Assembly (NCBI RefSeq): GCF_002078875.1
Contig: NC_034415.1
Span: 22,716,331-22,780,330, forward strand
Origin: Numida meleagris
Taxonomy: Eukaryota > Chordata > Aves > Galliformes > Numididae
Length of the DNA stretch: 64,000 nt
Reading direction: 5' to 3'
The notes beneath the pieces are model-generated. The model saw only the letters and a list, made by a program, of their open reading frames with translations, was not told the origin of the DNA and ran no database searches. Shown here piece by piece: positions 24,356-37,660 of this stretch. Numbering within the stretch: position 1 is the stretch's first letter; each line of letters begins with the position of its first letter. Both the position numbers and the translations under genes were made by a program.

Positions 24356-27300
24356 GTACCTGTTTCCAAGGCAGACTGCTGTTTTCCCCCCAGAGAAGAA
24401 TTTGTGTCATGCTGGGGAACCACAGTTCCCAGAACCTTTTCATACCTGGTTTGTTGCCTGCCCCCATCTGTCTGTACAGCTGATTCTTTTTGTGTATAGT
24501 CTCCTGCTTTTGCTTTCTGAATTGCATCCTCCCTCTCTCTTTTTCAGAACATTTCTCCAATTTGTTTGATCTTCTCAAGTGGAAGCTCTTGCACTGAGCA
24601 GCCTCTACAAATACACAGTACAGTTTAAATTCCCCGGTGTTAAAAATATATGCTTGACCGTAAAACACTCTACTTTTTATATGGAAATAGCAGCTCACTG
24701 GGAGAAAAGTGGCAATGCATTGCATAGCATGCTGAAGCAATCTAGGAAAAATAAAATCTATTACACACCAAAAATAAAAATACAAAGAAAATAAATAAAG
24801 AAATAAAGCCAATGGGATTGTATTTACAAACATATCAAAAACTTCCTACGCAAAAACATTTACTTTCCATGCAAATGCAGTTTCTTATTTGCTTTTATCT
24901 CCATTCTATTTGCACACTGTATGTCTCAGGAGTCTGTTGGGTTGATTTGTTATTGATTGGGGTGGGAGTGGGTACATACAGAATAGACAAATACTTCTTC
25001 AGCAAGTAGCACAACTATTAACTCAACATCCATTGGCCTCAAAAAGCAGTTCTGTCACCTTTTCTCTGTTTTCTCATTTTGTTTCAATCATCATGAGCAG
25101 ATACCTTCAGCTTTCTTCTCTTTGGTGCACAACAGTAGAAGCAGCAGTAATTAGTTCTAATCACAGGGGAAAAAAGCACAATTGTGGACCATGCCCAATA
25201 GAAAAATATGGTCAGAAGCTCTCTATTCACACTCCTGCTTGCCTGCACCTACTATGCACAAAGAACTGTGAAGCCAGGAGAGAGGAGAAGCACCTCTCAC
25301 TCAATATTTTGTGCTTGTAGCAGACCAGCAATTAAATAGAGAAAAAAGAAAGGCCTGTTTAAGTTTCTACACACATGAATCTATATCTCAGAATAACTGT
25401 AAACTGTCCACGCTTTGACAGTATGCATGGGCAGAGACCCAGTGATACTGCACTCTAGAGTGGACTAAGGTTAACAACTCCAGGGCTGTTTAAAATAAAG
25501 ATATGAACAAAGTTACTCTCGTTCACAAGGTGCCATCTTTTCTTCAACTTCTTTTTCCAAACTCCCTTCCACAGTGGAAGTTTAAGCCTAATGAAGTTAA
25601 AATTCTCACATCAGCCGCTGAATTCCTCCCAACTTGCTCCAGGACATTAGGCACCCATGCCCAAAGCAATTAGTAGAAGAATGCTGGTGGACAGATCTCA
25701 TCTTGATATGCGGGTGTTGGTGTTTAACCCCTTGGCCAGTGTCGGTCAAAATGTTAAAACATTTCTAGAACAGACAGATGTGCTACCAAACGTGCATGGT
25801 TTAATCGAGAAGGGAAAGAGACACTAAATCCTTTTAAGAAGTGCCAAAGGTAGAACAGTACCTATCGAGTGTTTTTAGAGAAACAGCAATATAAAAACCA
25901 AAATAAGTAAGAAAAAAAAACCATACAAAATTGCATGCAACATAATTATACTGATATAAATTCAATGTTTAGAGAGATCTAGGTTTCATCGTTCAGATAG
26001 CACTATCTTTGGGCCTAAAGCAAGACTGTCAATAGCTTTGCAATAGAGTTTATGGGATTTGGCATGGGGATTTAGACATGTTTTCCTTTTAATTAGTGAT
26101 GCCTCTAAATTTCACAGCATGCTCTGAAATTCCATACTTTCCTCACATTTTACAACCCCTTTTTCCTCCAATATTCTTAACTGGAATAATCTTACTTAAG
26201 AGCACTAGTGCTTCCTTACCCAAAGGATCCAACGTGTTCTAGGCCTCTACTTACCCCTAACAAGGAGCTACTTCTCAATTAAAACAGGAGTAACTGCTTA
26301 GCAACATACAGTAACACTATAAAAAGTCCAAGAGAGGAACAAAGAACAACAGGTCTGCACAAGAAATTCAGGGATATAGAAGACCCTTACATCCACATCA
26401 CATCACCTGAGAGCTGCTGGAATAACCAAACACTAACATTAGGCCTTAGTATTATATATCATACAAAATAGAAACATATAGATTAAAAAAAAAAAGGGGG
26501 GGACAGAATTACTTCTATATCCTTTGAGGCAGTGGAAGACAGAAAGACAGTTACTCCAGCAAGCACAGATGTGGCCCTGTGGTCAGAAGTGCTTAGTGGA
26601 GAGGTCTGAAGAAGTGAAAGGATGGAGTCTGTCCACCATTTTGGATTCATGGCAGCTCCTGGAAGGGCAGCCTTTTCAGTGTCCCACTGCCAGGTGAGTA
26701 CAGGTGGACTTTTTAGCTATTTTTGCCATTCTGACTCTTGGCTTCTACCAGAACACAGAATTTAAAAAAGCAACAAAAGGATGTTACACAGCTATTTTGG
26801 ACCCCACAAAACATTTGGTTTACCCTTGGGATAAACAGAGTCAATGGTCCTTGGAGCCACTGTGTCTGGTATTTGTTTTTATTGCTTATTGTATGCACTC
26901 AGGGAAACACTTCTTGTGCTATTTCTGTAGCTTTAGCATCATACTGCATAGAAGCCAAAAATCTCTCTGTCCTCGTCTCTCTGACATATCATTGGAACGA
27001 CAGACACAGGAAAAGAACCCCGCAAATACAGTGTGTCGACTAGCTAGCGGCATGCATAAAAGGAAGCAAAGAAGATGTAATTTCAGGTATTTTATTACAT
27101 TCCAATTTTCACTCAATCTGATTGTAACCAGGCAATTTCAGAACCAATACTTTCTTCTTTCCTTCCAGATAAGCCTCAGAAGCAAGGACTTTTTTATCAT
27201 TATGAGAGTAACTCATTGCAATGTTGATTTATACCAAGGACCAAGTGGGATAACTTGAGGCCAACTTGAAACTTGACCATTTAACAAGCGATGGACAAAT

Positions 27301-27908
27301 GCAACACATCACTGTGTAGTATGCTGTGAAAATACTACTTGGTATTTTGATCTTAACAAAAGAACTGATGCATTTGTAAAGAATCTGCTGTGGCCTTTCA
27401 GATGAGAGAAACCTAGATGATAGGAAAAACAGTGATTAATCAGGTAAGCATCCCAAAAATATACCTTATTTAATCTGAACATGCAGGCAATTATACATGA
27501 ATAACATTTGGTGGGCCTAGAGATGCATTTGTTCTCATGTCAGGTCTTCACTTCCTCCTAAAACGTCATAAAAAGAATGGGCAACAACACTGTCACAGTG
27601 AAACTACACTTTTAATATCACAAGGATTTGGGTTCTCCATGAGTTGTACTGGGAGAACTATCAAAGGAGTTCTTATTTTCCAATACTTCCTTCAGTAATA
27701 GAATTACCAGATAAAGCTGTCTGAATTCTATATTAAAAAATGTGATTGGCCATTATGTTCTCAATTGCAAGTTTCAGGTTATTTTTTGCTAGTTTGCTGT
27801 GATGTTGTTTTGTTTTTCTTTGGGACCAGTGCGATCCTGAATGCTGCAGCTGAGATATCAAATTCCAGACTGTGGCTGGGAGGAAGTGGCACTGACTTGG
27901 CAGGCACA
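24356..27908. other. Single-copy non-coding stretch
   Basis: No gene is recognised. An A11-G7 homopolymer junction lies at 26485-26502. A strong donor-like CAG-GTGAGT sits at about 26691-26699, and the 160 bp upstream are open in one frame, but no convincing acceptor or family match supports an exon. The 184-codon plus frame at 26704-27258 is unlike any family I know. Confidence 0.5.
26485..26502. repeat. A11-G7 homopolymer junction
   Basis: Eleven A are followed directly by seven G. Such junctions are unstable in replication and are a common place for sequencing or assembly error. Confidence 0.9.
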
Positions 27909-27975
27909 AGATGTAAGTCCTGTTCCCAGCTCTGCAATTAATTTGCTATCTCAGCTTGCACATGCCTTTTTCTTC
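27909..27975 (+). mobile_element. Possible MIR-like SINE fragment
   Basis: 'taagtcctgttcccagctctgcaattaatttgctatct' parallels the MIR 5' half ('tgttcccagctctgccactga-ttgctgtgtgacc'). The match is short and lacks the 'cttgggcaagtca' part, so the call is tentative. Confidence 0.4.
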
Positions 27976-29489
27976 TTCTATAATACATTTGTCCATCTAA
28001 ATTTTACAGCCTTCTCAGCCAGGGTAGACTTCCTGTTAGTGTTTGTGTCTCACATCACTCAGTAGGGCTTGTTTCCTCTGGAACCTTGAGCAGCATTGTA
28101 TTTCAAGCAATTACGAAGAGCAAAAAGCCTGATTATTCTGCCTAAAAGTCTGTAATGGAACCAACATTGGGCAGATGGGAGAACAGATACCACATCATAT
28201 GACTATTTTGCTCCATTACCCAACAAAGAATCAACTGTGAGCAGCTCTGTACAGTCTGTACAGTGGTAGGTTTTTGTCCAGACGATTTGGTAAATACTGA
28301 TAAATAAACAAGTATGCATTTATCTGGGATTTATTAACCAAACCTAGGAGCTAATGTTGTAGTACAAACTATTCTAAAAACAAATGAGTGTACTTTGCTG
28401 TCACCAGTGGAAGCATCTTCCCTAGTGCTAATGGTGACTTGGACTGCAAACCCTGCAGGGTACAGACTTTGCTCTGTGTTCATACAACAGTTAGCACAGT
28501 GGGATCCTGGGCTATTATGAGACGTCATGGATGCTAAATTTACACAAACACATATTTAGTAAGAAGCCAATGAAAGATGTTTTGTGGACAGTAAGGCTGC
28601 CATATTATTTGGATTACCAAGTTCTACCTCAGCCCAAACAGTTCCAAGAAAATACTATATTAAGATATCCCACATATTTCCAGGAGCTTTCTCATGCAAT
28701 ATTCAACCACCTGAAGCACTGCTAGTATTAAAGGGCGTACTTTGCTGTATTCATCTGTGAGCTGTTGCATGCTGAAATCCGAGCACACAGGAGATCCAGA
28801 ATCACAGGTAATGTCTGACAGAGGTCTTTACATCATACAAATTCAGCCATCAACATCTGCTGAGCTGGGCCCTGTTTTGAATGAGGCTTATGAAGAAGCT
28901 ATTGATTAAACTACAGCTTTAGCTCCGTTTACCACTTACATACACACGCAAACAAATAAAAACACTCCAGAGCTGAATAGCATTTGAAATTATAGGAGTT
29001 TCCACTTCCAAAAGCACTTAAAAACATTAACCACAGACATACATATATGTTTGCTGTTTAATTGACATTGTTTTCCCAACTCCTTCAAGTCACCTGTAAT
29101 ATCAAGTCAATTAAGTATTATTTTCCCAACCTATTTACTGAGCTACCTAGCAATCAATCCACCTACACACACACAGAGAACAAATGCTCATGGGGGATGG
29201 TACAGCTCGAAAAACTGCTGAAAAACTGTCAGCCTCCTCCAATGGCAACCAGGCTGAGAGCTGTACAGGATTATACAGCCTGACATCTTGCAGAAAATAA
29301 GTCCATGGGAGAAAAGCTCCATATTCTGACAGTGCCATTCCTTCTCTGCAAATCAATACACTCCTGCATGGAGCAGCGTTACCATTTCAAGTTATACACA
29401 TGCTAAATATGTTTTGGATTATAGTGGTGTGAATAGATAGATAAGAACACATTTCTTTTTCTCTTGTTGGCGCAGGGCAGTAACCTGGG
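27976..29489. other. Single-copy non-coding stretch
   Basis: Nothing recognised. A short CA run is at 29163-29178. Confidence 0.5.
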
Positions 29490-29570
29490 TCACCCAAGTG
29501 AATTGGGTTTGGTTCCTGACATTGTCAGCCACTTCCCAGTGATCCTGGGCATGTCATGCAGGGCCTGACT
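29490..29570 (+). mobile_element. MIR-like ancient SINE relic
   Basis: 'gaattgggtttggttcctgac', 'tgtcagccacttcc' and 'gtgatcctgggcatgtca' follow the MIR order (bases of a 'cctgggttcgaatcccggctctgccacttac' type block, then 'tgtgaccttgggcaagtca'). The 3' half is missing. It lies about 130 bp upstream of a CR1 copy. Confidence 0.5.
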
Positions 29571-29702
29571 CCTGAAGGGGCTGCACACACACTTGAGATG
29601 CAGTCGATGCCAGGCACTTGGTATCCTCTGGTCACCCCATCCCAGCTCATTCACCAGCCCACAGAAGACTCAGCTAACTAAACAGTGATCTCTGCAGTGT
29701 AT

Positions 29703-29855
29703 TTCATAGAATTATTTCAGCTGGAAGTGACTCTTAATGGTCATGTAGTCCAACTACCCTGCAGTGAACAGGGACACCTACAGCTCCATCAGGTGCTCAG
29801 AGCCTTGTCCAGCCTTCAGGGATGGGGCATTCCCCCCTCTCTGGGCAGCCTGTTT
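29703..29855 (-). mobile_element. CR1: CR1 LINE 3' end
   Basis: On the plus strand the inverted tail 'ttcatagaatta' leads into 'agctggaagtgactcttaatggtcatgtagtccaacta', then 'ccctgcagtgaacagggacacctacagc', 'ggtgctcagagcc' and 'gggatggggcattcccccctctctgggcagcc'. The 'ctgcagtgaacag' block marks the same subfamily type as the copies at 1-76 and 3755-3933. Confidence 0.92.
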
Positions 29856-32800
29856 GATATTCGATTTTCTATGTGTATGGCAGTGATGAAAGAAAGAGAG
29901 ATAAAGACATAATCAATCACTTTTCTATAAACCCAGTCTAAATTAGGGTCAGTTGGGCTCACAGCTGATGTACTTGCAAAGCCTCACTGTAGTCTCACCC
30001 ATCAGGGAGTGTGCAAGGTCATGGAGCAGAAGAGCTTGTCCTACCCTCTACCGCATCAGCTTCACTGTTGCTGTGAAAGGAGCTCCCACTGTGGCCTGAC
30101 ATATAGGACCCATCTTGTGAGAGGATACACGACCCCACCGACAAATAATTTTTTTGTGCTTGTTCAATTCCCTAACCTTGTAAATCAAAGCATCAGACCC
30201 TTTTCTTCCTCCCTTTGTCTGTGCTGGTTCTCCAATTTCATTCCTGAGCACTGCTGATGTCCCTAGCACGAGGGGACTCCAATTGACACAGGAACATCGG
30301 AGTCTTTCAACATGAACCAAACAATAACACATCCTAGCAGCACGCTGCACAGAGCCAGCATGAGGCTGAAATCAGAGATGGCTGTAAAGCTCCTTCAGTG
30401 AAAACTATTATTATTTGCATTGCTTCATTTAGTAGAATGGCAAGCCATATCCCTGTACAAATATGTACATTTTGGGGCACCAATCCAGGCATTAAAACAA
30501 TAGCAACTGTGACTTGTCAGGTGAGACAAGATCAATCAGGCCAGGATTCGGAGTTCAAATCACTATTGGAAGTGGAGCTTCTTTGGAGCTAAAGCAATCT
30601 AAATTAAAGCACTGGTATTCACACCACCAGAGCATCTCAAAATGGAATTTAAAGAATTTCTTCACAGAGATTGGAGGAAATGCAAACAAATGGCAGTGAA
30701 TATTTGTTCACATTTTACAAGCCTTTGGCTTGGACATTTTCACCTGCTGTCAGCACTTCAGTCTGTGGTTAAGTGATCCACGTTTCATGGTCTAAAAGTT
30801 GCAGCATTTCAGTGTTCTCTGCAAATGGGCTGTCTAACATTTCCAGTTGGGGAACAACGCCAGATGTTTCACCCCACCCACGTGTATCTGGTAAGATGGT
30901 CCAACTTCTGAATTCAATACCAAACAAAAACTGGAAACTCCCTTTCTCTTCAGACCACACCACTTCTAGCAAAGACCCTGCTGAGTGTGTTCAGAGGTGT
31001 GCTATGAGTTTTTTCCTTTCCACGGTCTGCTCAGAAAGAGCTGAAGAAAGGTCTAAAACTTGAGCCATCACATCCTCTGCTACTTTATCCCTAATGTCTA
31101 TTCCTCCCTTCATGCTCTCTGTGCTAATCTTCACTCACTAACCAGTTGATGTGCCTACGCATCTCGCACAAAGAGACACGCTGGCAGCTGTCACAGCATC
31201 ACTGAACCCATTGTTTGATGTGGTGCATGCGTACTCTTTTCACAGCAATTTTAGCCTGCCTTTTCATCACATTCAATGTGAACATACCACAAGGAAGGAA
31301 CAGAATTTCAGTTTAAATCAGCCACTGTTATATACTGACGACAGTTCTGGAACAGACATTTTATCCCTTATTGTTCTTTTTCATAAGAAAAACACATTGC
31401 CTTCCATAAATCTTTTCTGTGAGCCCACAGGGTCATCTATTTGCCAAAAGAGCAATTATTGATTATTCCCAGTCTACAGCTTCTGTCGCTATTCCTGGAA
31501 GTGCGTGTCCATTTCTAATCAGAGCTAAGGTTATGACACAGCTTTTGTCATCTGCCTTACCAGAAAACAGCAATATCCCAACAATATCCAATGCACTGGT
31601 GTAAAGCACTAGAGAAAAAAAATGGGTTCTTAGTGAAGGATCTGCTTTTATTAGAATCCCATGTGTTAGCAAGGTTGATGCCCCACATATCAGTCAAATC
31701 AGCTGCAAGTGCAGTCCATCCTTTGAGTCTGCCTAAGCAGGAACCTCTGACAACTCCTTCTAGCACATTAAGGCTTAGAGGAAAAAATATATAGTGTTTC
31801 AAAATACCAATTAGGCATAGGACTCAACCAGGCATTTAGAGTAATGATCAATCACTTGAAATTTCAAATCTGAGTGTTCTGAACCTTCTTGCTCACCACA
31901 TAATCACATTCTCTCACCAAGAGACAGTAAAAGACATAGATCTGCTAACTGCTGTTCAGAGGGTTTGCTTTTTTCCTTGCTGGGACTGACTAGCCCTAGG
32001 ACATCCAAGTGACACTCCTTCTTAGATCATTAATTTGAATTAATGATTATTGTTTGAAGGGGCCACTGTGAAATGAATTGCTAATAATCTTTATGTATAC
32101 AGACAATGTTTTGGACGGGGATGGGATGCCCCGTGACAGCCTTTACGTTTCATGTGTTTAATCTCCATATCAGATAGTTCACACTCATTTAAGAGGACCA
32201 GCCTGGGAAAATAAACCCTCAGATAACCCGTACAGTCAAATAATCCACCAAATCAGATGTGGAGGGACAACTTTGGGCAGGGAAACTATTAGGAAAAATG
32301 GAGCAGACAATGCGAGTCAGACGCAGTAGAGCTGGCAGAGGAGAAGTGACGCTGAGGCAAATGTCCCCTCATCTTGTCTATGTGTGTAAGCAGAGACCAC
32401 ACTGCTGCTGGAGCAGTTTGGCTTGTTTGCTTTTTTTCTTTCCACTGAGAATGAGCAGCCTGTTCATGAGAGAATGTAAGACTATACAGAATAAATGAGA
32501 TTTGAAAACTGCATATTTTCCACCCACACTACAATGGGCACTATTGCTGGCAGCCAGCAGTGGGAATAGCTGGATAGACAGCCAGCCTTAATTAGGAGGA
32601 AGGCATATTCTTCTCAGGAGAAAGCCAGGGTTGCAAATGTTTGTATTGAGCATGTTCCTTGGATTTTGGATGTAACACCATTTTGGTTAAAAATGAATGC
32701 ACTGTAGGCACCATTTTCAAAATTCTACACAGGATACTCCTCCAGACAAACAGCAGGGGACATTTCAGACACTGTCTGTCCTTTCTTACTCTGTGAATTG

Positions 32801-32939
32801 TAGGTGATGCATTCACCCAAAATACCAAGTGTCAGGAACAAGGTCCACAACATCCACCAGGGCTGAGCCCTCAAGAACACCACAGACCATTGAAACTGCA
32901 TTTAAACAACTCAGGCTGAGATGGAAAATTGTTCAGAGT
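29856..32939. other. Single-copy non-coding stretch
   Basis: No gene is recognised. A 10-bp perfect palindromic repeat with a 2-nt spacer (ATCATTAATT / AATTAATGAT) lies at 32026-32047. Otherwise nothing stands out. Confidence 0.5.
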
Positions 32940-33060
32940 TCTGGTTCTGAGTTCCTGTGTGATCTTGGCATGTGTGGCCATGCTTGGTTTGTGTGACTCT
33001 GGGAATGGGCAAGTTGGATCATCTGCATAAAGCAGGAGCAATTACACCTCCTTAAATCAC
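32940..33060 (+). mobile_element. Possible MIR-like SINE relic
   Basis: 'gagttcctgtgtgatcttggca' and, farther on, 'ctgggaatgggcaagttggatcatctgcataaagcagg' and 'gcaattacacctcc' resemble the MIR blocks 'ctgtgtgaccttgggca' and 'catctgtaaaatggggataataacacctacc'. Internal sequence is heavily diverged or duplicated. Confidence 0.42.
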
Positions 33061-35043
33061 AATGATGCTATTAAGGGAACTTCCTTTAGGATCACAAGTG
33101 GTTAGGTAGGTCAGAGCAATCAAGAGCTGACCAAACAAGTACAGCCCTTCACTTATGACTCTTGACACATCTCTAGTTGGCCATAAGAAGCATCAGGCCT
33201 TCATCAAGCGCACCTTGGCCACATGCCTTTGATCCTAAGAAAGATGGAAGAGAATGTTAAATGCTAAAAAACATTTTGCAAAAGGATTTTCCATGTAAGC
33301 TCAGCATTTGTAGAACAGTTTTGATGCCCTTCCTGTATTTGTGCTGTTCTTAGAAAATTGTTTGAAAACAGAAAGCTGATTATTGTTCATGGTGAAAAGC
33401 TGAAATGTTGTGTTGTTTATTCTGCTTTGGAACTGGTTAGGCTGCAGATATCTGAACCTGGCTCCATTTCATTTCTGTATGGCTTCTAGCCTCCCCTAGA
33501 GATACACTCACACACACAGCCGCATACTCTGTCCTCTCACTAGCAGGCTGCCACCAAGCCAAGAGGTGCTGCTTCCTCTAACGTAGTCAACAGCGTCAGC
33601 ACATGAAACTACTGACAGATGGAGACTGAAAAGTCATTAAAAAAAAAACAACCACCATCACCAACCAACCACTCCTGCCCTGGAGACCACATCCTTCAGC
33701 TTTCCACCATGTCTTACTCCTCTTGCCTGCTCAGGAACTGACTTCCTAAGCCCCTCTGAAAGAAGGATCTTCCCAGGGCCAAGGTATAAAGCTGCAAAGG
33801 TGCTAGCTAAGCTGGGGTTTCATTGTTTCACACTATAATTACACATCAAATTTTTTTAATGTTTTTCTGGGTGTTTTTTTTCAGAGGCAGCTGTCTCTCT
33901 GGCTTGTCCCATCCAGATGGTGCTCCAACTGGATGCAAGCCTTCAGACAATACTTTTCAAACTTGAACTAAAAGCCCAATAATTGAAAGTGTAACTGAGT
34001 GAATTCTGTGCCTGTGAAAGAAGCACAGCTGCAAGAGGATGTAAAGAGTCAAATTCCCTAAACGCCTCAGGAAACCATGAGAAGGACGCAGACCCAACTT
34101 TTGATGTCCAGGGCCCAGATAGAACACGAGGGTCAAGATCCATTTCTATACTCCCTGCATGGCACATAGAGAGAGACCCAGGAGGTGAAAGAAGTGATCT
34201 GTAAGCTGAGCAGGAACATCCTGGCAAACATCGAGGTACAGGCATGGAGTCACCTACTATACCTTAATTTTAATACATGGTCCATGTATGTTTGTTTCCT
34301 AAATCCCATCACAGCATAGCCTGGCTTCAAAGTAAGAACTGATTCAGTTCCTCCAGAAGCTGGCATGATTTGTTGTTTGTTGTTTTTTTTAAACTGAGAA
34401 TGAAGGAAGGGCTATCGCGAAGAAGGTCTCTCAGAACTGAAGTGAGACCATAAAGCCATATGACAAGAACACTGGCAGGAAGCAAATACTGATTTTTGAT
34501 CCTACATGGTAAAGGATTTCTATCCCTTCTTCAACACCCATGCAACTATTTACACCAACTCATGCTTATGACTCCAGAGACTGGGGAGCCAGCACGATGC
34601 CTGATGCAAAAATAATAAGCTAGCACATGACAACCCAGAAGAAACTAAAGTCAAGCTCCTTTCAGATGGCCTACCGTGTGATTATAAAGGAAGTCCCTCT
34701 ATCTAAATGGCTTCACATTAATTTTCTTCATCTGTTTCACACTTCTCCCCCTTTATCTCCCGACTTCCCCAACAATACGAATGATGTTGGCTTGGACTTA
34801 TTTTCTCTCCAGCAGTTCAATAATTTGGAGACAGCAATGCATCAGAGATCTCTGCTGGAAAGCGCATTCAAACATTTACCATTCACTCCTACGCTGATTA
34901 CTCAGAGTGCTTAAATAATAATAATAGCAACATTAAAAAACAACAAAAATACCAACCTAAAACAAAAATGGGAATATAGAAGTGTACAGCGTTAAAATAA
35001 ACTCTGGGTTCCTTGCCAAACTCATTAATAATTTTGGCTTTCC
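33061..35043. other. Single-copy non-coding stretch
   Basis: No gene is recognised. The stretch ends at a poly(A) run that has an AATAAA hexamer at 34996-35001. From about 34840 onward the sequence is AT-rich with many TAAT cores. Confidence 0.5.
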
Positions 35044-35067
35044 AAAAAAAAAAAAAAAAAAAAAAAA
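35044..35067 (+). repeat. Poly(A) run of 24
   Basis: Twenty-four uninterrupted A form the longest homopolymer in the window. Bird CR1 elements do not end in poly(A). It could therefore be a slippage-grown run or the tail of a retrocopied transcript, since an AATAAA lies 42 nt upstream. Confidence 0.95.
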
Positions 35068-37616
35068 GATTTGGATTGCTCTGCTCTTCAAGTATCAAAA
35101 CATCCAATTAACACAGCTAATTAGCGTCACAAACAGCAGTCAAAAGAATGGTAATTTAGATTCAGGATTTCAAAGGTTTCTTAATCCCAGGCCAATGCAA
35201 CTAATCTCTCAGAGGCTGAAAGTGTTTTGTTATTGCAATGCAATTGTATAGCATCCCATCAATTAGTGGCATTGCAGGGAACACTCACTTGCATGATTCA
35301 TTTGTCTAATCAGAACAAAAAAATAGGAGGGAGAGGGGAACAACAAGAAAGAGAAATCAAGCTCCTTAAAATATGCAGTATAAATTTTTCCAAATAATGT
35401 ATACCTTAGCTGGAAATGATTGTGAATAACACTATGTCCTTCCCAAAACTGAGCAAGCAGGCTGAAGGGGTTTTGTTAGTATTTGAGAGATTATTAGGAC
35501 AGTAAAGCCAGTCACACAAGTGATATCAGCTGGTCTGGGATTAAATATGGTGACTGATAAGAATATTTTCTTAGAAAAGGAGGGAGAAAAACATATTTGA
35601 AGGAAAAGATCCCTTTCTTACCAGCATTCCCTTTATGCAGGAAATACATAAAAATTACAAGGTCCTCTACTAACAGAAACTGTTAAGTCCTCATAACAAT
35701 CAATTGCATATTACCCAGGGATTTGACCCCAGAGCTCTTAGCAATCCTAAAGTAGGGGTATATCTTGCAATATCATTTGCATTTCCAAAACCTCAGTTTT
35801 TCCAATGGGAAGAAAAGGGAGAATCTTGGCCAAGGACGGCCTTGGCAAATTTTCAACCCTCCTGGATGCATGAAAGGCTTCAAGAGAAGAGATCAGGAAA
35901 GCCAACATAAAACATGACAGTCTTTATTTGCCATAAATCTTCTGACTTTCAAGATTACGTTCTTTCCTCACTTACAATTTCTCTTCACCAAAAACTAACA
36001 TGAGCTTCCCTAGAGGTAGAAAGCACAGACCATAAATGTGCACAGGTACAAGAACTATGGACCAGCAGAAAAACAAGTCTGCTGTCCTCAAGTCAAGAAG
36101 GCAGAAGGGTCTGGTTTTAGGGTAGGAACTTCTCATTTTAATGCAATCCTATCTCCATGTCACAGTAGAAATAAGTAGCAAGTTGAGGGCACTAGTTTTT
36201 CAAATCAATGTGATTGCCAGAGACTTTTTCTCATGAACTCACAGCCAGCTGTGGTTAATATGGGGAGCGGTGTTTACCAGAAGTGTGTGTATAGTTTGAA
36301 TCCTGACAAACATCATCCCCAGCTCTGTTACTCTACTCATTATCTTCACACATCCTCAAAGATGTGGACACACAACTACAAACTCAGCCATATGCCTGCC
36401 TAGCAGGAAAAATGCAAATTATTCAAGAGAGCTTTGCCAACACACCTTAATCAACCATCTCACAGTAGGACACAGTACAGAATGAGGGCAGCATAAAATA
36501 GCATTTACCTCAGAAACATGGAGGAGGACAAATTCAGTTATAATGAACAAATAAATGCAAATAAACAAGAAAATAATCATCCTGCAATGAGACAGACCCA
36601 TGAAAATAAGAGCAGAGATCATAAAAAGGAGGTTGAAAACATTCAGTAGTGTTTGCTAAAAATCTCTCTGATCTGGCCAGTGAGGGAAGTGCTGGTATTT
36701 CAGCTTTGCAAAATGCCTAATATGCTCAACAACAAGGCAGCTCATCCTTGCCTAAGACAAGACGAACAGTGAAGCACTTGGTGCTACTGTTAAAATCACT
36801 GTACCCGTCTTTGCAACAGGACTCAAATCACCAAATCAAGATTTGAAGGAATATTTGCAATACCCAAGCATCTCTGCTTGTTCAGATTTTGTGAGGTCTT
36901 AGTTTTAAAGATTTAAGTCCAATGGAAAATGAGGAAGGTGCAAGTTCGGATATAAACTTCTTAATTTGCCATGTCTCTGTATTAATTCTAGTAAAGCTCA
37001 AACCTAGTTTCTGATCAAAACTTTACAATCTATACCTTTGTCCATACTGCAGTACTTGGTCCTCTCCAAAAGTGTTGCAAACTTCTGGTCATCTGCTGAA
37101 CTTGTCTTTATTTACAATTATATGTCTCAGCTTTCACTCTATACCTTCCTCAGCACCAAGAGTCTGGGTTGCCTCGTCTGTAATCCTTGCTCCAGCCTAT
37201 AACTTGACCTTACAAGTCACTTATTCCACAGTTTCCATGACTGTCAAATAGTGCCGATCCGTTCTGGGCTGTAGGGATGCAGAGAAAATATTTAAGTTGC
37301 CACATATGAAAAAAAATACAAAGTAGTATCTGAGCTCAGGAATAAAACCATTATACTTTACTTGCATGACAGGTTGAGGGAATTATGACAAAGAAATTTC
37401 AGAATAAAGATGATAAATCTCAGGTTTACTTTAAGCACCCTCCATGCAGAATTGAGCTGTTCACTTTAGCCCACATCTGGAAGAACGAGAGTGATTCAAC
37501 CATTACAAAATGTCTTCTCCTTCCAGAGTCTGCACGCACTGTCCTAGACCTCCTCACAACAGAGCCTTTCTGCTCCATTACCCATTGGGTACATAACCAC
37601 CTGCCAAATGAGCACT
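35068..37616. other. Single-copy non-coding stretch
   Basis: The first 220 bp (to about 35290) are AT-rich with a TAATTA site at 35118-35123 and several ATTAG/CTAAT cores. The rest shows nothing I recognise. Confidence 0.5.
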
Positions 37617-37660
37617 GTTTCTACTGCAGAGGTAGCTAGTTTCTACTGCAGAGGTAGCTA
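37617..37660. repeat. Perfect 22-bp tandem duplication
   Basis: Positions 37617-37638 and 37639-37660 are identical 22-mers beginning GTTTCTACTGCAG and ending GGTAGCTA. The perfect identity suggests a recent slippage duplication. No other copy was noticed in the window. Confidence 0.97.

Noticed and set aside
25680..26500. Endogenous retrovirus LTR suggested by a 'gtttaacccctt' phrase
   Set aside because: No paired LTR, primer-binding site, polypurine tract or retroviral motif was found, and one short phrase is not evidence.
26534..26693. Possible exon ending in a strong CAG-GTGAGT donor and open for 53 codons
   Set aside because: The upstream acceptor is weak, an open frame of that size is common by chance, and the peptide matches nothing I know.
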